This document shows positions 1 through 10,490 of a stretch of 64,000 bases of DNA, in pieces. The stretch is from assembly GCA_021014945.1 (NCBI GenBank), contig MU266405.1:1-64000 (forward strand), read 5' to 3'. The position numbers and the translations under genes were made by a program. Each line of letters begins with the position of its first letter. The stretch's first letter is position 1. This DNA comes from Leucogyrophana mollusca. Lineage: Eukaryota; Basidiomycota; Agaricomycetes; Boletales. The notes beneath the pieces are model-generated. The model saw nothing but the letters and a program-made list of their open reading frames with translations, was not told the origin of the DNA and did not search any database.

Positions 1-1165
1 AAACCGTCGACAAGCTCCTCGCCGACCCCCTCGCCGCCGCGCTCATCAAGTCCCTCAACCCCAACTTCACCGCGCCCGCGCGGCCATTCACGCGCATGTC
101 TTACACCGACGCCATCGCGTGGCTCAATGCGCACGGGATCATGCGTCCGCTCGAGGAGTCTGAGGTCGCCCCCACCTCTGACCCCTCTGACTCCACCTCT
201 GCCGCCAACTCCTCCGACGCCAAGGACTCCGACGCCAAGGACTCCAAGGACGCCGCCAAAGACGCGAAGGACGCAAAAGACACCAAGGAACCAGTGATGG
301 TCCCCCACGCGGTGGGCGACGACATCGCGGAGGCCGCGGAGCGGCAGATGACGGACATCATCGGGACGCCGGTGTTCCTGTACGGGTTCCCCGCGGAGCT
401 GAAGGCGTTTTACATGAAGAAGATGCCTAGGGCAGAGGGTGCGGGAGAGGGGGGGCCGGTGTGCACGGAGAGTTGTGATTTGCTGATGCCGGGCGTGGGC
501 GAGATCGTCGGTGCGTGTGTTTCTCGCGTGGCTCCTTCGTTGCCCGTTGTGGCTTCCGTTGTCTCCCGTTGTCTCCCATTGTCTCTCGTCGTGGATTATG
601 GGTGCTGATTGCGTGTTATTTTGGTGCACAGGCGGCTCGATGAGGATCGCAGACATGGACGAGCTGATCGCGGCGTACAAGCGCGAGGGGATCGACCCCG
701 CGCCGTATTACTGGTACACGGATCAGCGCAAGTACGGGACGTGCGAGCATGGGGGGTATGGGCTTGGTGTTGAGGTGCGTGTGCTGCTGTTTTGATTCCT
801 TTTGCTTGTGTTTTGGTTCCCTTCCGTGTCCTTTCGTGTCCCTTGCCTTCCGTTTTGCTTCCCTGCCGTATTCCTCCCTTGCGTATCCCTTGCGTATCCC
901 TCCGTCCCCTCCCTCCCATCCCATTTTGCTTTCCTTTCGTATCCCTTCCCTCCCCTCCCCGACCAAGAACCCCACTGACGCGCCCACCCCAGCGCTTCCT
1001 CGCCTGGCTCGCGGGGCGGTATACCGTGCGCGAGTGCTCGCTGTACCCGAGGTGCGTTGTGTGGTCCCGTTGTACTGGCTTGAGTGGGGGGCTGACTGGT
1101 TTCTGGTTTCTGGTTTCTTGTTTCTTGTTTCGTGGTTTAGGTGGCCGAGTCGCGCGACGCCGTAG
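1..1165 (+). CDS. DED81: Asparaginyl-tRNA synthetase, cytosolic, 3' part (5' end outside window)
   Basis: Charges tRNA-Asn with asparagine in the cytosol. Only the class II catalytic C-terminal half is present. Exons 1-510, 632-774, 993-1051 and 1141-1165 join in frame to a TAG at 1163-1165. Residues read through the conserved [21 protein letters not shown] region, [31 protein letters not shown] and the motif 3 arginine loop GYGLGVERFLAWL, ending [10 protein letters not shown], which is the usual AsnRS end. A low-complexity Ser/Asp/Lys/Ala-rich stretch encoded at about 170-290 enlarges the catalytic domain just before the [11 protein letters not shown] segment; yeast and human enzymes have little there. 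Frame is open from base 3, so no start is visible. AspRS is excluded by the Asn-type motif 3 and C-terminus. The identification is firm. Confidence 0.95.
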
Positions 1166-1706
1166 ATTCGTGTGCTCGTATCGATGTATATGGGTGTGGG
1201 TGCGTGTGGATGGGGAGTTGGGATGGGACGAGAGTTGTGTTGGGGTGGGGTGGGGTGGGTGAGATATCACAGGTGTTCACTAGACGTGCGCGGAGGATTG
1301 GATTGGATTGTGGTTCCCGATTAGATATAGGATGGAGGATGGAGGCCCGGAGGCTAAATTTGCTTACTTGTTTGTCTGTCTATCTGTCTGTTGGATGGTT
1401 ATTGTTGTTGTGTGTACTCTCGAATTCGATTGCATGTCACGGTATGTGTACGGTTTAGTGGGGACGAGTGCGGGCGATAAGGATAAGTTGGACTCAGGTG
1501 TGGATGGTAAAGTAGACTCGATTGCAGATGATAGTTAGATTCAACTGTGATAGGCTAGACCCGTATGTAACTCTGGGTATTTTTTGATAGCACTCGACTG
1601 ACACAGCGAGGGCTCCTCGCTGGCGCCGACAAGGTACAATGAGCTGATATCAGCATTGCCCTCCCCCCTTCCCTACACATATACCCCTCCCCAACCCACC
1701 CCACAC
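1166..1706. other. Convergent intergenic region, AsnRS/DPH5
   Basis: Holds the 3' UTRs of two convergent genes. GT-rich stretches at about 1195-1260 and 1370-1420; no ORF with an ATG and codon structure, no RNA gene recognised. Confidence 0.6.
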
Positions 1707-2837
1707 CTACCCACCCACCCCATACACCTCCCGCGCCACACGCTCCCACTCCTCCGCGTCCAGCGCATACGCGCGCGCGTACTCCGCCTCGAGGTCGTGC
1801 AGGCGCTTCCCGACGAGGACGAGGCTGTGGAGGGGCGCGCCGAAGGCGGCGGGGGGCGCGGCGGCGAGGGCGGAGAGCGGGCCGGCGGTGATGCGTTGGC
1901 CGGTGGTGGGGGCGGAGGTGGAAGTGGAAGTGGATGTAGAGGTAGAGGACGGGGAGGCAGATATGGAGGTGGAGGTGGAGGCAGGGGAGGAAGTGGAAGT
2001 GGGCACGTCGACGCCGCCGACGCGGGAGAGGGCGATGGCGAGGGTGGAGTGCGGGGAGAGGACGCCCTCCTGGCGGATAGCCTCGATCTCGAGAAGCTGG
2101 GAGACGGCCTGGGGGATGGACATGTAGCGCGGGGGCTCGTAGATCTTGCGTCCTCTGTGTAGGGTGAATACTCGTAGCTCCTAGATGAACGGGGGCGGCG
2201 ACGCACCTGGCGAGATTCTCCTCGCTCTGCTCCTTGACCTTGATATCGAGGAGGACGAGGGTGTGCAGTCCGAGCTGTGCGTTCTCCTTGATGCGGTCGT
2301 AGAATGAGTCGGGCTTCCATGAGTCTGTGAAGAATACGAGGGAGACGGTCTGGCCGAAGTTGTAGAGCTGGAGGCCGCAGGCGCCGACGGCGTTCAGGAT
2401 CGAGGCGTTGTGGATCACCTGCGTCGGGATATCCAGGGCACGGGCACGGAGGAGGATGTCGATGTGCGTCGTCGCCCTAAGCGTGATTGAGTAGGCGGTG
2501 AGTGGGCGGGAGGGAAGGGACGTACCCGAATGGATCGCCGACGACGAGGAGGGCGACGTTTTCGGTGTGTGCGTCTCTGAGGATGTCGTCGCTCTGCGTC
2601 TCGACCATGTCCCGGTCCGCGACGATCAGCTCCTTCCCGTAGAACGCTTCGAGGCGCTCTTTGTGGACCATCAGGATGCTCGTGTACGCCTCGAGGTACA
2701 CCCGAGACGACGATTTCACCGCCTACATCCCATCGATCGTCAGCTCAGCGCCACGCCCGTCGACGGGAGCGCACCTCGAGACCGCGGACGGTGATGTCCT
2801 TTTCATCGCACAGCCCAAGCCCGATAACGTACAACAT
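1707..2837 (-). CDS. DPH5: Diphthine methyl ester synthase
   Basis: S-adenosylmethionine-dependent methyltransferase that builds diphthine on the histidine of elongation factor 2. Four exons (2837-2775, 2722-2526, 2476-2207, 2154-1707) give 325 aa. The N-terminus [21 protein letters not shown] is the family's opening strand and helix. It is followed by [12 protein letters not shown], the GDPFG loop, a [22 protein letters not shown] block and [27 protein letters not shown]. These are all diagnostic. A Ser/Thr-rich low-complexity insertion (about 1890-1990) lies near the C-terminus and makes the protein about 30 aa longer than average. The start codon is fixed by the universally conserved N-terminus. 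Divergent from ERV2, with start codons 42 bp apart. Confidence 0.96.
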
Positions 2838-2879
2838 CGTGGTCACAGTCGGAGCCACCCGCCTTGCACCCGCACCCCG
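2838..2879. promoter_or_regulatory. Compact bidirectional 5' region of DPH5 and ERV2
   Basis: The DPH5 ATG (2837, minus) and the ERV2 ATG (2880, plus) leave 42 bp between them. At least one 5' UTR and core promoter must therefore overlap the other gene's transcript. No TATA box is visible in the interval. Confidence 0.6.
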
Positions 2880-4607
2880 ATGATCTCCCGCTTCGCCCGC
2901 TCCTTCCTCGCAATAGTCCTCGCTCTCGTACGCACACATTCGCTATCACAGCATATATAAGCGCACTGAATAATATTAATCAAATCACGCAGTTCCTCGT
3001 CGCCACCCTCGCCGTCCTCCACCCCCCGTCCCGCGCCTACATCGAGCCGCTCACAGGCGACTTCTTTGGCGAGGGCGGCGTAGAACAGGACCTCCAGCAC
3101 GTCCCACCATCCAGCCATGGCGGCGTCATCATGGCGAAGCTCGGGAATGAGACTGCAAAGTACGTTCGTTGATGTTCCATGTGCGCCGGTGCTTGCTCAC
3201 GCGGGACGGGACAGGGCAGAGCTGGGGCGCGCAACGTGGAAGCTGCTGTGAGATCCTTTTTCTTTCTGATTCGGAGAGGCAATCTATTGATGTGGACGTG
3301 GATAGACACACTATGACACTCCGCTTTCCCGAGGTACGTGCTCCCTCGTATCATGTACTACTACTGCTCTCCTCACTGGCCCTCCTCCCTACCTTCACAC
3401 ACAAACACACACCGCCCAGCACCCAACCCAAGACGAGCGCACCGCCCTCTCCTCCTACTTCCACCTCACCTCCCGCCTCTATCCCTGCGGAGAATGCGCC
3501 GCCGAGTTCCAGGAGCTGCTTCGTCGCTTCCCGCCCCAGGTGCGTGCGCTTTCTTTGCGTTTGCGTTGCGCCTTTCTTGCGTCTGCGTTGCGCTTTTTTT
3601 GCGTCTGTGTTACGTTGGGGTCCGGTATATGCGTCGTGTTTGGTTGGGGTCAGGTGGGGTGGGGTGTATGCGTGGTGCGGGTTTGCTTGGTTGCTGGGGT
3701 GATGCGCTGTGTTGGGCGTTGGGGTGTGCGCTAGGACGGGGATGGGGTCTTGCCTGCTTCGAGAGGCATGCAGAGTTTCGACCCTTCGGAAACACAGAGC
3801 TTCCGTCCCTTCAGAGGCACGCAGGGCTTCTTCGCTGCTCAGTGCACGCAGGGCTCCCCCTGCTGCTCGATGCATGCAGCCCCCCTCCCCCCTGCTACTC
3901 GATACACGCAGAGCCCTCGTCCCTTTGAGATCCATCCATCCATCCATCCATCCACACACGCATATATACATACTCGCACACACGCACGCACGGTTTCTCT
4001 ACTCAACACCCCGCTGACACTCCGCCCGCAGACATCGTCGCGGCTAGCGGCTAGCCTGTGGTGCGTCTCCCTCTTTCCCGCTCTGTTTGCTTTCTTATCG
4101 TGCTTCCCTTTCCCTCCCTCGTGCTCCCTTCCCCCTCCTCCTTCCTACTCCCTTTCTCTTATAATCCGCCACCACCCCTCCCCCTACCACGCCACGCCAC
4201 CACGCCACGCCACCCTCCACCCCATCCCCCCTCACCCCACCCCACGCCACCTCAACGCCCACACCCACACCCACAGGCTCTGCACCCTCCACAACGAGGT
4301 CAACGCCCGTCTCTCCAAGCCCGCCTTCGACTGCGCGCACCTCGACGCGACGTACGACTGTGGGTGTGGCGAGGGCGAGGCGGGGTCGCCGAATGCAGGT
4401 TTGGGGTCGCTGAATGCAGGTGAGAAGGCGCGGTCGTCGGACTCGGACTCGTTGGCTGCAGGTGAGCGAACACGGCTCAGACCCGCCCGTGCGGTGGCTT
4501 ATGGTTTATCGTCCACCACAGGAGCAGGAGTGGACGCGATGGACCTCGAGTGGGACCCGACGAGGGATGGCGTGACGGGCGTGGGGCTTATCAAGGGCGG
4601 GCGGTAG
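2880..4607 (+). CDS. ERV2: ER FAD-linked sulfhydryl oxidase, Erv2-like
   Basis: Passes oxidising equivalents from oxygen to protein disulfide isomerase in the ER lumen. Exons 2880-2927, 2993-3159, 3215-3247, 3306-3333, 3420-3539, 4032-4060 and 4277-4607 give 251 aa. Residues 1-30 form a signal anchor (ARSFLAIVLAL joined to FLVATLAVLH across intron 1). The Erv fold follows: AELGRATWKLLHTMTLRFPE, the active site YPCGEC (C115, C118), the FAD-binding LHNEVNARL and the CAHLDATYDCGC tail. The signal anchor and the C-terminal CGC point to Erv2 rather than mitochondrial Erv1. A further 60-nt in-frame stretch (4462-4521) has GTGAGC...CACAG borders and may be spliced or retained. Introns 5 (492 nt) and 6 (216 nt) are long for this window. 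Confidence 0.92.
3755..3955. repeat. Degenerate tandem repeat and (CCAT)n inside ERV2 intron 5
   Basis: Units of about 35 bp built on GGCATGCAG / GGCACGCAGGGCTTC / TGCACGCAGGGCTCC / ACACGCAGAGCC recur from about 3755 to 3915. A run of CCAT units follows at about 3932-3951 and then CA-rich sequence. Confidence 0.6.
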
Positions 4608-5544
4608 CCTGGCGCGTCGGGATTGGGCTGGGATTATATTCAGTTGCGGAGTAGCGGGCGCTGGGGAGTGCGTGTATGTATACCCTATTTATCTTTGCTA
4701 TCCATCTATTGCTGTGGGTCGGTTGGGTTGGTGTGTCGCGTGCCGGCGCCGGGGTAGAGGGCACACTCACGAGGGGTTTTCCTTTTCGTGCATGTTCTTG
4801 ATTAGTGGCTCAAGGAAGCCTATGCGACGCAGCGCCCCCTGGTCTCGGAATCTTGCCACCCTGCAGCTGATAAGTCGTCGAGGGAGTCAAAAGCCTGCAG
4901 CCACCCAGAACGTCAACAGCCACCTCTGCCTCTTGCCCTCACGTTGAAGTTCATATGGCAGGGCACAACTTGAAGTAGACTCGATGATACATCGTTGGCT
5001 ACGCCTCACTCCACGTCATCTCTGGACCCCCGAGCTTCGAGCTTCGGGTTCGATGTCGACCCACGCACGTAGTGGTTATTACTTATACAACCAACTCAAG
5101 TTCTAACCGCATCTTGCCTGGAAGCTTGAGCACCTCGGGGTATCAGCTCAGTATGTGTCGTTTTGCCATCGCGGGCGAACACGATTCGGAATTATGGAAG
5201 TGGCCGTTCACATGTGAGCCCTCAGCCAATGCCCTCCTCGCACTGCGTTCCCTCGAGAGGAACAGCTGGTTGCTGAACGCGCTACCCAAAATCGACGAGT
5301 CTACCACCTTCAAGCCGCTAGCGCTCTTAGACTTCAGGCTTTCCTCGTCATGGTCGAGCTCGTCACACGCCTGCGGACTTTCGAGACATTGATGGATATC
5401 ATGGTGGCGGAGAGAACATCGATGATTGTCGGGTGTGGACGGAGGGCTGCTCTACGGGGACGTTCTGATCTCGGATGAACACCTCTAGCTTTGCTGCTAT
5501 CGTGTGGAACCAGAACAAGAAGAACAAAGGGAGGACAAGGGTAG
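4608..5544. other. Intergenic region with a dispersed-repeat segment
   Basis: About 4670-4765 resembles 18785-18910 (shared TATGTATACCCTAT-like start, GGGTCGGTTG core and GGGGTAGAGGGCACACT-like end). The rest shows no ATG-initiated coding sequence with support. Confidence 0.45.
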
Positions 5545-5630
5545 ATATCATAGTGATACGGAACGGGAGGTAAAGTCGGAGCAAGATCCACCACAACTTC
5601 TCCGCCGCTGACTATTACTAAGCCGTCGGG

Positions 5631-5640
5631 CTATATATCC
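5631..5640 (+). promoter_or_regulatory. TATA box of paralogue A
   Basis: GGGCTATATATC(C/T)CTCC is conserved between the two duplicated promoters (the other copy is at 8171-8180), each 80-95 bp before the ATG. Confidence 0.6.
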
Positions 5641-5716
5641 CTCCTTTTTCTGAAGTCCGAGTCTCGAAGTGCCACTGACGGTGTTCCACTGTCTACGTGT
5701 TGTCAAAACATCCACC

Positions 5717-6346
5717 ATGGCAAACCTCGGGAACGTGACCAAAAAGCTTCGCTTTCTTCCCCAAGACCCCAACAAGGGCTACACATCGGAGGTATGGGTG
5801 CTTTGTCCACCAGCCCGAGCACTCACAATACAGTACCCTCGCCTCCAGGACCGCGAAATCAGCTTCAGCCCACGCATGCAGCCAATGGCCCGGCTTCCCC
5901 GCTCCCTCGTCCCCACATCCAAATCCCCACTCCAGCCGCCGCGCTTCCACTACGGCTGGCTCATCAACGTCGACCACGTATACGAGTGGGCCAAAGCGCA
6001 CGGCCACGTGCGTTTCTACGAGGAGATGGAGGACGACGTAGAGTCGAGCAAGGAGCTCACCCTGTTCCGGAGCGTCTACGACGTCTGTAAATCCCTGGGC
6101 GTCCCGTTCCCGCGCGGGCTGTCCGTCGTCCCGGTGCAGACCCCGGATGGGCACCCGTATCTTGTCTCGATAACGACGAACTATATCCAGGAGATGCCTC
6201 CCTCGGACGTGCGCGACGCCCTTCGGGATTTCTACACTGGAGGCCGCGCGGGGCCCGGGCAGTGGTGGTTGGATGTGTACCATTGGGTATGGAAACGACA
6301 GGCCGTTCGTCGACCGAAGAAAAAGAAGTCGGTGGCAAAGCCGTAG
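5717..6346 (+). CDS. Orphan 195-aa protein, tandem paralogue A
   Basis: Not recognised. Exons 5717-5791 and 5834-6346 with a 42-nt intron. The intron also reads open, but the paralogue's intron is 41 nt and would shift frame, so splicing is well supported. The protein begins MANLGNVTKKLRFLPQDP, has a proline-rich stretch, then HYGWLINVDHVYEWAKAHGH, an acidic EEMEDDVESSKEL helix, a strand-rich middle (VVPVQTPDGHPYLVSITTNY), a WWLDVYHWVWKRQ segment and a basic tail (KKKKSVAKP). No signal peptide or membrane segment. A TATA box (CTATATATCC, 5631-5640) lies about 80 bp upstream. Function unknown; probably a lineage-restricted family. Confidence 0.8.
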   Translation: MANLGNVTKKLRFLPQDPNKGYTSEVWVLCPPARALTIQYPRLQDREISFSPRMQPMARLPRSLVPTSKSPLQPPRFHYGWLINVDHVYEWAKAHGHVRFYEEMEDDVESSKELTLFRSVYDVCKSLGVPFPRGLSVVPVQTPDGHPYLVSITTNYIQEMPPSDVRDALRDFYTGGRAGPGQWWLDVYHWVWKRQAVRRPKKKKSVAKP

Positions 6347-6420
6347 TTGCGGGAGGTTGTGGCTCGGATCATTATAGGAGCTATACTCAGGCCGCAGGCC
6401 GCCCACCACCCCGTCACTTG

Positions 6421-7192
6421 TATGTATAGTCGCAGGCCGAAATCCTGAACAAGTCATCTGGTGGTTCCGATACATCGTCAGTAGCACCTAGGAGTGGGCG
6501 CCCTTTTGTCCTCACGCTCGCGGTCAACGACTCGCCATTCGTGAATAGGTATGAACTGGAAGCGTCTTCGCTCACCTCGTAGGCTCCGTGGTACCAGCAG
6601 CGAGCATGCTGATCGTCGAGCCGGGACCAGCTGCTCGGACACCCACTCTGCATCTGAATGCGACCGGCATTCCCTTCAGCTGCGCTAGCACAAAGTGATA
6701 GCTCCTTCCTTCCTTGGAAAACACCCCAAGAGTACTGCAGCGTCCACCCTTTTGTCCTGGTAGTCTCCGATTCACCGTACTGGGACGTGAGTTATGGAGG
6801 CCTTCATGATGAGCCGAAAACTTGATGGAACACAAATTATGAAAGCTAGCTACCATCGCGCGCCGAAGGCCTCTCCGAATTTTGTTTTCCTCAAGGGAAG
6901 CAGCCGGGACAGTGCGAGGATGCGGTACCAAAATTCGACAAGTCTACTGTCTGCCACCCCAAAGTCATTAGCGTTCTCCACACTTCCGTCACCGTGGCCA
7001 TCGCAGGCAGCTGCGTTCTCGTCACAAGTCCGGGACTGTGTCGGCTTCATCACTAGTGCAAGTGCGCAGTACGGAAGGACCCTTTTCTCGCAAGGGCCTT
7101 AAAAGCGAGGGAGTTTGAGGCCAATCCCAAGTATCAACTCGAGTACCACTCATCTCAGTACAATTACCAAGCCCCTTTACTCGAATCTTAGC
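6421..7192. other. Intergenic region between the duplicates, left part
   Basis: No gene supported. A TATA-like TTAAAAGC at about 7099 may serve the small secreted peptide gene that starts at 7193. Confidence 0.5.
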
Positions 7193-7414
7193 ATGCGCTT
7201 CATCACCACTGCCGCTCTCGTTGCCCTGCTTGGTGTCCTTGCTGCCGACGTCGAGGCCTGCAGGCAAGGCCGCTACCCCATCCTGAATAAATGTGTGCGT
7301 GTTCCAACCTGCTACCTCCGCTGTATTTGGTGGCTGAGGTCTGTTGTTCTCTGTGACTAGTACTGCCCGTCAGGCAGGGATGTTGAGGTTGGGACTTGTG
7401 ACTTGGGAGGCTGA
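7193..7414 (+). CDS. Small secreted cysteine-rich peptide
   Basis: Not recognised as a family. Exons 7193-7294 and 7361-7414 (intron 66 nt, GTGCGT...GACTAG) give 51 aa. Residues 1-22 are a clear signal peptide (MRFITTAALVALLGVLAADVEA). The mature peptide CRQGRYPILNKCYCPSGRDV plus nine residues has four cysteines and ends CDLGG. Without splicing the frame runs into intron sequence and stops at 7360. Such peptides in fungi are candidate effectors or extracellular signals, but nothing here proves a role. It sits alone between two duplicated orphan genes and is not itself duplicated. Confidence 0.55.
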
Positions 7415-8099
7415 TGCGTGAACTCACGCGGAAAGGTCTGTTCGTCGTCTCTTTCCTTCGTGGGCGAATGAGACTTATCGTGATGGTAGCACTGCGGTCG
7501 GGGTTGCGGAAATCGGCGGCGTGGGCGCGATATTCGACTGAACTGTATGGGCTGGTGCAGGAGTTGTGAGACCGGGGTCAGCGTCGGGTGATTTCCGCAA
7601 CGGCTTTACTTTCACCGAATGTCCTCTGAAATCAGTTTTCTCCGAATCAATTCTATGTTGTACACCTTGATGATCAGTGCGTTTGGCGGTTTCTCGCCTG
7701 CACTCTATATGTGCTGCCTGGGGCCGACCGCCTCACGCTGCGGGAAGTCACATAAATCGTTTGTGATCAATGCCCAGAGCACTTTTAATCAGTGGCGGAA
7801 GTAAGTAGTGAAAATCAATGTCGAAACAGGCTTCCGAGCTTTGATCCCAAATAACGCCACGACACGACGATCCATTTGACCTGTGCGGGCAGCACTGCGA
7901 AATCGGCACGGCGTGTGGTTTGTTTCGCCGGCTCGGATGGCGATGCAGTGGAACTGTGGAAGAGGTGGCCGAACAAAGGTAGATTAGTGATACGGAATAG
8001 CTGGGTTCCGGGTAAAACCCTGGAGTTTTGAACAGAGGGCATTTTATACCGGTTTTAAAACATGTATTTAACTGTACAAAACTCGAGGCCCTCTGACGG
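7415..8099. other. Intergenic region between the duplicates, right part
   Basis: No supported gene. The longer antisense frames here have no homology that I recognise and no promoter evidence. Confidence 0.5.
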
Positions 8100-8970
8100 T
8101 CATATCGGAACGGGAGGTAAAGTCGGGGCAAGAATGACCACAACTCCACCGCAGCTGACTAAGCCGCCGGGCTATATATCTCTCCTTTTTCTGAGGTCCG
8201 AGTCTCGAAAGGTCTCGAAGTGCCACTAACGGTGTTCTGCTGTCGACGTGTTGTCAAAACATTCAATGGCAAACGTTGGGAATGTGACGAAAAAGCTTCG
8301 TTTTCTTCCCCAAGACCCTAACAAGGGCTACACATCGGAGGTATGGGTGCTTTGTCCACTAGCCCGAGCACTCACATACAGTACTCTCGCCTTCAGGACC
8401 GCGAAATCAGCTTCAGCCCACGCATGCAGCCAATGGCCCGGCTTCCACGCTCCCTTGTTCCCTCATCCAAATCTCCAATCCGGCCGCCTCGCTTCCACTA
8501 CGGCTGGATCATAAACGTAGACCACGTATATGAGTGGGCCAAAGCGCATGGTTACGTGCATACCTACGAGGAGATGGAGGACGATGTTGAGTCGAGCAAG
8601 GAGCTCACCCTGTTCCGGAGCGTCGATGATATCTGTGAATCTCTGGGCGTTCCGGTCCCGCGTGGGGTTTCCATCGTCCCGGTGCAGACCCCGAATGGGC
8701 ACCCGTATCTTGTCTCGATAACGACGAACTATATCCAGGAGCTGCCTCCCTCGGACGTGCGCGACGCCCTTCGGGATTTCTACACTGGAGGCTGCGCAGA
8801 GCCCGGGCAGTGGTGGTTGGATATGTACCATTGGGTATGGAAACCACAGGTCGTTCGTCGACCGAAGAAAAAGAAGTCGGTGGCAAAGCCGTAGTTGCGG
8901 AAAGTTGTAGGTTTGGATCATTATAGGAGCAATGCCCAAATCGTAGGCCGCTCCCCACCTCGTCACTTGT
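8100..8970 (+). repeat. Segmental tandem duplication, copy B
   Basis: Second copy of the 5545-6420 unit, in the same orientation. An extra GGTCTCGAA in the 5' UTR and a one-base-shorter intron distinguish it. Confidence 0.85.
8266..8894 (+). CDS. Orphan 195-aa protein, tandem paralogue B
   Basis: Exons 8266-8340 and 8382-8894 with a 41-nt intron (GTATGG...ATACAG). Without splicing the frame is lost, which confirms the exon boundary in both copies. The protein is the same length as paralogue A, and most differences are conservative (for example FYEEM to TYEEM and VYDVCKS to VDDICES). Coding sequence is better conserved than flanks, suggesting both copies are or recently were constrained. No catalytic motif, signal peptide or membrane segment seen. 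Function unknown. Confidence 0.8.
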
Positions 8971-9790
8971 ATATATATTCAATTCATCTATTCTTGTCTG
9001 GCTACAGCTGTTGAGTTTGTTGGGGCAGAAGGCCACCGTTGGGCAGATGCTGGGGTAGAGGGTGTTGCGCATCCTCAACTCGGCTGACGACAAATACGCG
9101 TGCGCCGAGTGGACGGACTCTGAACGGTATCGCTGTGTGCCCTTGAAATCTGGACGCCAAGCAGATTTTTTGACCCGGATTTGCGTTCGTGATAGCTGCG
9201 GCGCTGTCGAGTGTACTCGAACGCGACAACCCAGCTGGACCGCGTTGCGCTACCGAGCCACTGGCCACTCGATCGACGAGGTCCAAGTCCTCCTGATGAC
9301 CTGGATAGAGGGGCAGATCGGACGCGACAGTGCTTTTCCCACGTCACGGCGGATAACCTCTCAAATCTCAGGAGCTTGCGACTCATACTTTACAGCTTCT
9401 CTCCACAACAACCAACTGCTCCAGTAAACAAGAAACAAGCCCCCTCTGCACACACATCAAGCTCTGTGCACTACATATACGGCGGGTACGTGAGCCCACG
9501 CGCGAATTATCACGGATACCTCCCCCACACAACCGATGCCTAGCAGCTGAAACGCGAGTCAGAACCCCGCATGGGATACATGACTATTTCAGTCTTTGCT
9601 GAGGATATCTCATTTCAGAATACAATCGCTCAATTCGACAGACTAAACATCGGTGATACATGTGCATTTCACTTTCACTAAACTTGGCCCCAGCTCCATG
9701 GCACAGAACCACGGGATCATGGCACCCCCTACCTGTAAGTGAAGTAGTTTAGCCCAATGACATCGTCGGGATGACTTGAAGGAGTTGTCC
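8971..9790. other. Intergenic region with a dispersed repeat
   Basis: About 8985-9440 aligns loosely with 18835-19170 in the same orientation: shared GGGGCAGA blocks, CGCAACAGCTCAACTGGACC-like core, GGGGCAGATCGGACG and the AAGAAACAAGCCCC end. No coding sequence supported. Confidence 0.5.
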
Positions 9791-10390
9791 CTACTTGTAT
9801 TGGAGAATCTGGATGGTGCAGTCATCGTGGGACGCGTCCGCCCGGTCCTCAGAGATGACCTGGAAGAGGAGAAGCACGTGTTGAATATCACCGTTATTTT
9901 CGCATTCAACTCGCAGCTCACCGTCGCCACGAGGAACTCCATCGGGTAGTCCGGCTCGGGCTGCTTCTGGATCTGGAAACGAAGGCGGTCGTCAATCAAC
10001 ATGCAAGAGAAGCACAGCGGTCTCGAGATGGACTCACAGCGAGAGGGCCGACCATCTTCGAGATGTTCCAGCTTCCGCTGCCGTTGTTGCTGCTGATCGT
10101 GACCAACACGGTCGCTGTGAAGTTGAAGGGCCCGAAGGACCAGTGCTCGCGGTTGTTGAATACGTTCTTCAAATGGACCCTAGTGCCTTGTCCTTCGAAA
10201 GTGGCGGACGTGAGCGGGCTGCCGTCTTTGGTGACCTCGATGAAGGCCCTTTGCTCGTAATCGGCGTTGACGACCTGGCACGGTCGGTTGTCAGTCGCTA
10301 ACGCTGAAATAGAGCAAGGCATTCGCTTACACCAGCGACGAAGCCGCGGTATCCGGGTTGGAGGGTGAAGCTGACGGGTGTGCTGGACAT
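9791..10390 (-). CDS. LecB (PA-IIL)-like fucose-binding lectin homologue, cytoplasmic
   Basis: Exons 10390-10331, 10274-10038, 9972-9922 and 9859-9791 give 138 aa with no signal peptide, as in cytoplasmic mushroom lectins. The N-terminus SFTLQPGYRGFVAGVVNADYE, the middle ATFEGQGTRVHL strand pair and the C-terminal SEDRADASHDDCTIQI match the order of landmarks in the calcium-dependent LecB/PA-IIL fold. There the final acidic loop binds two calcium ions and sugar. Here that loop keeps E, D, D and D, but has Ser and Asp at two positions that are Asp and Asn in the bacterial lectin, so metal binding may be altered. The C-terminal Trp/Gly end is replaced by QYK. A TATA box at 10490-10484 fixes the start: an upstream in-frame ATG at 10480 would lie at the transcription start. 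Family assignment is from memory of the fold's landmarks. Confidence 0.6.
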
Positions 10391-10483
10391 GATGATGAAG
10401 ACGAAGACTGAAAGGCTGAGTTCAAGAGCGAGTAGATTGCTGCTGTGGTGGGTTCTGGGGATCGAGCTGTCCTCTTCCAAGGG

Positions 10484-10490
10484 CTTTATA
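10484..10490 (-). promoter_or_regulatory. TATA box of the lectin gene
   Basis: CCTATAAAGCCC on the minus strand, about 95 bp upstream of the ATG at 10390. Confidence 0.55.

Larger units (their letters stand above)
5545..6420 (+). repeat. Segmental tandem duplication, copy A
   Basis: Similar base for base to 8100-8970, from the shared GGAACGGGAGGTAAAGTCGG start through promoter, gene and 3' flank (CACTTGTATRTATA end). Same orientation, about 2.55 kb apart. The intervening DNA is not duplicated. Confidence 0.85.

Noticed and set aside
1656..2320. Long plus- and minus-strand frames over the Ser/Thr-rich part of DPH5
   Set aside because: GC-rich shadow frames of a low-complexity coding region; the DPH5 frame explains the sequence.
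5040..5062. B-box-like GGGTTCGATGTCGACCC as a tRNA gene
   Set aside because: No A-box at the right distance and no cloverleaf; no T-run follows.
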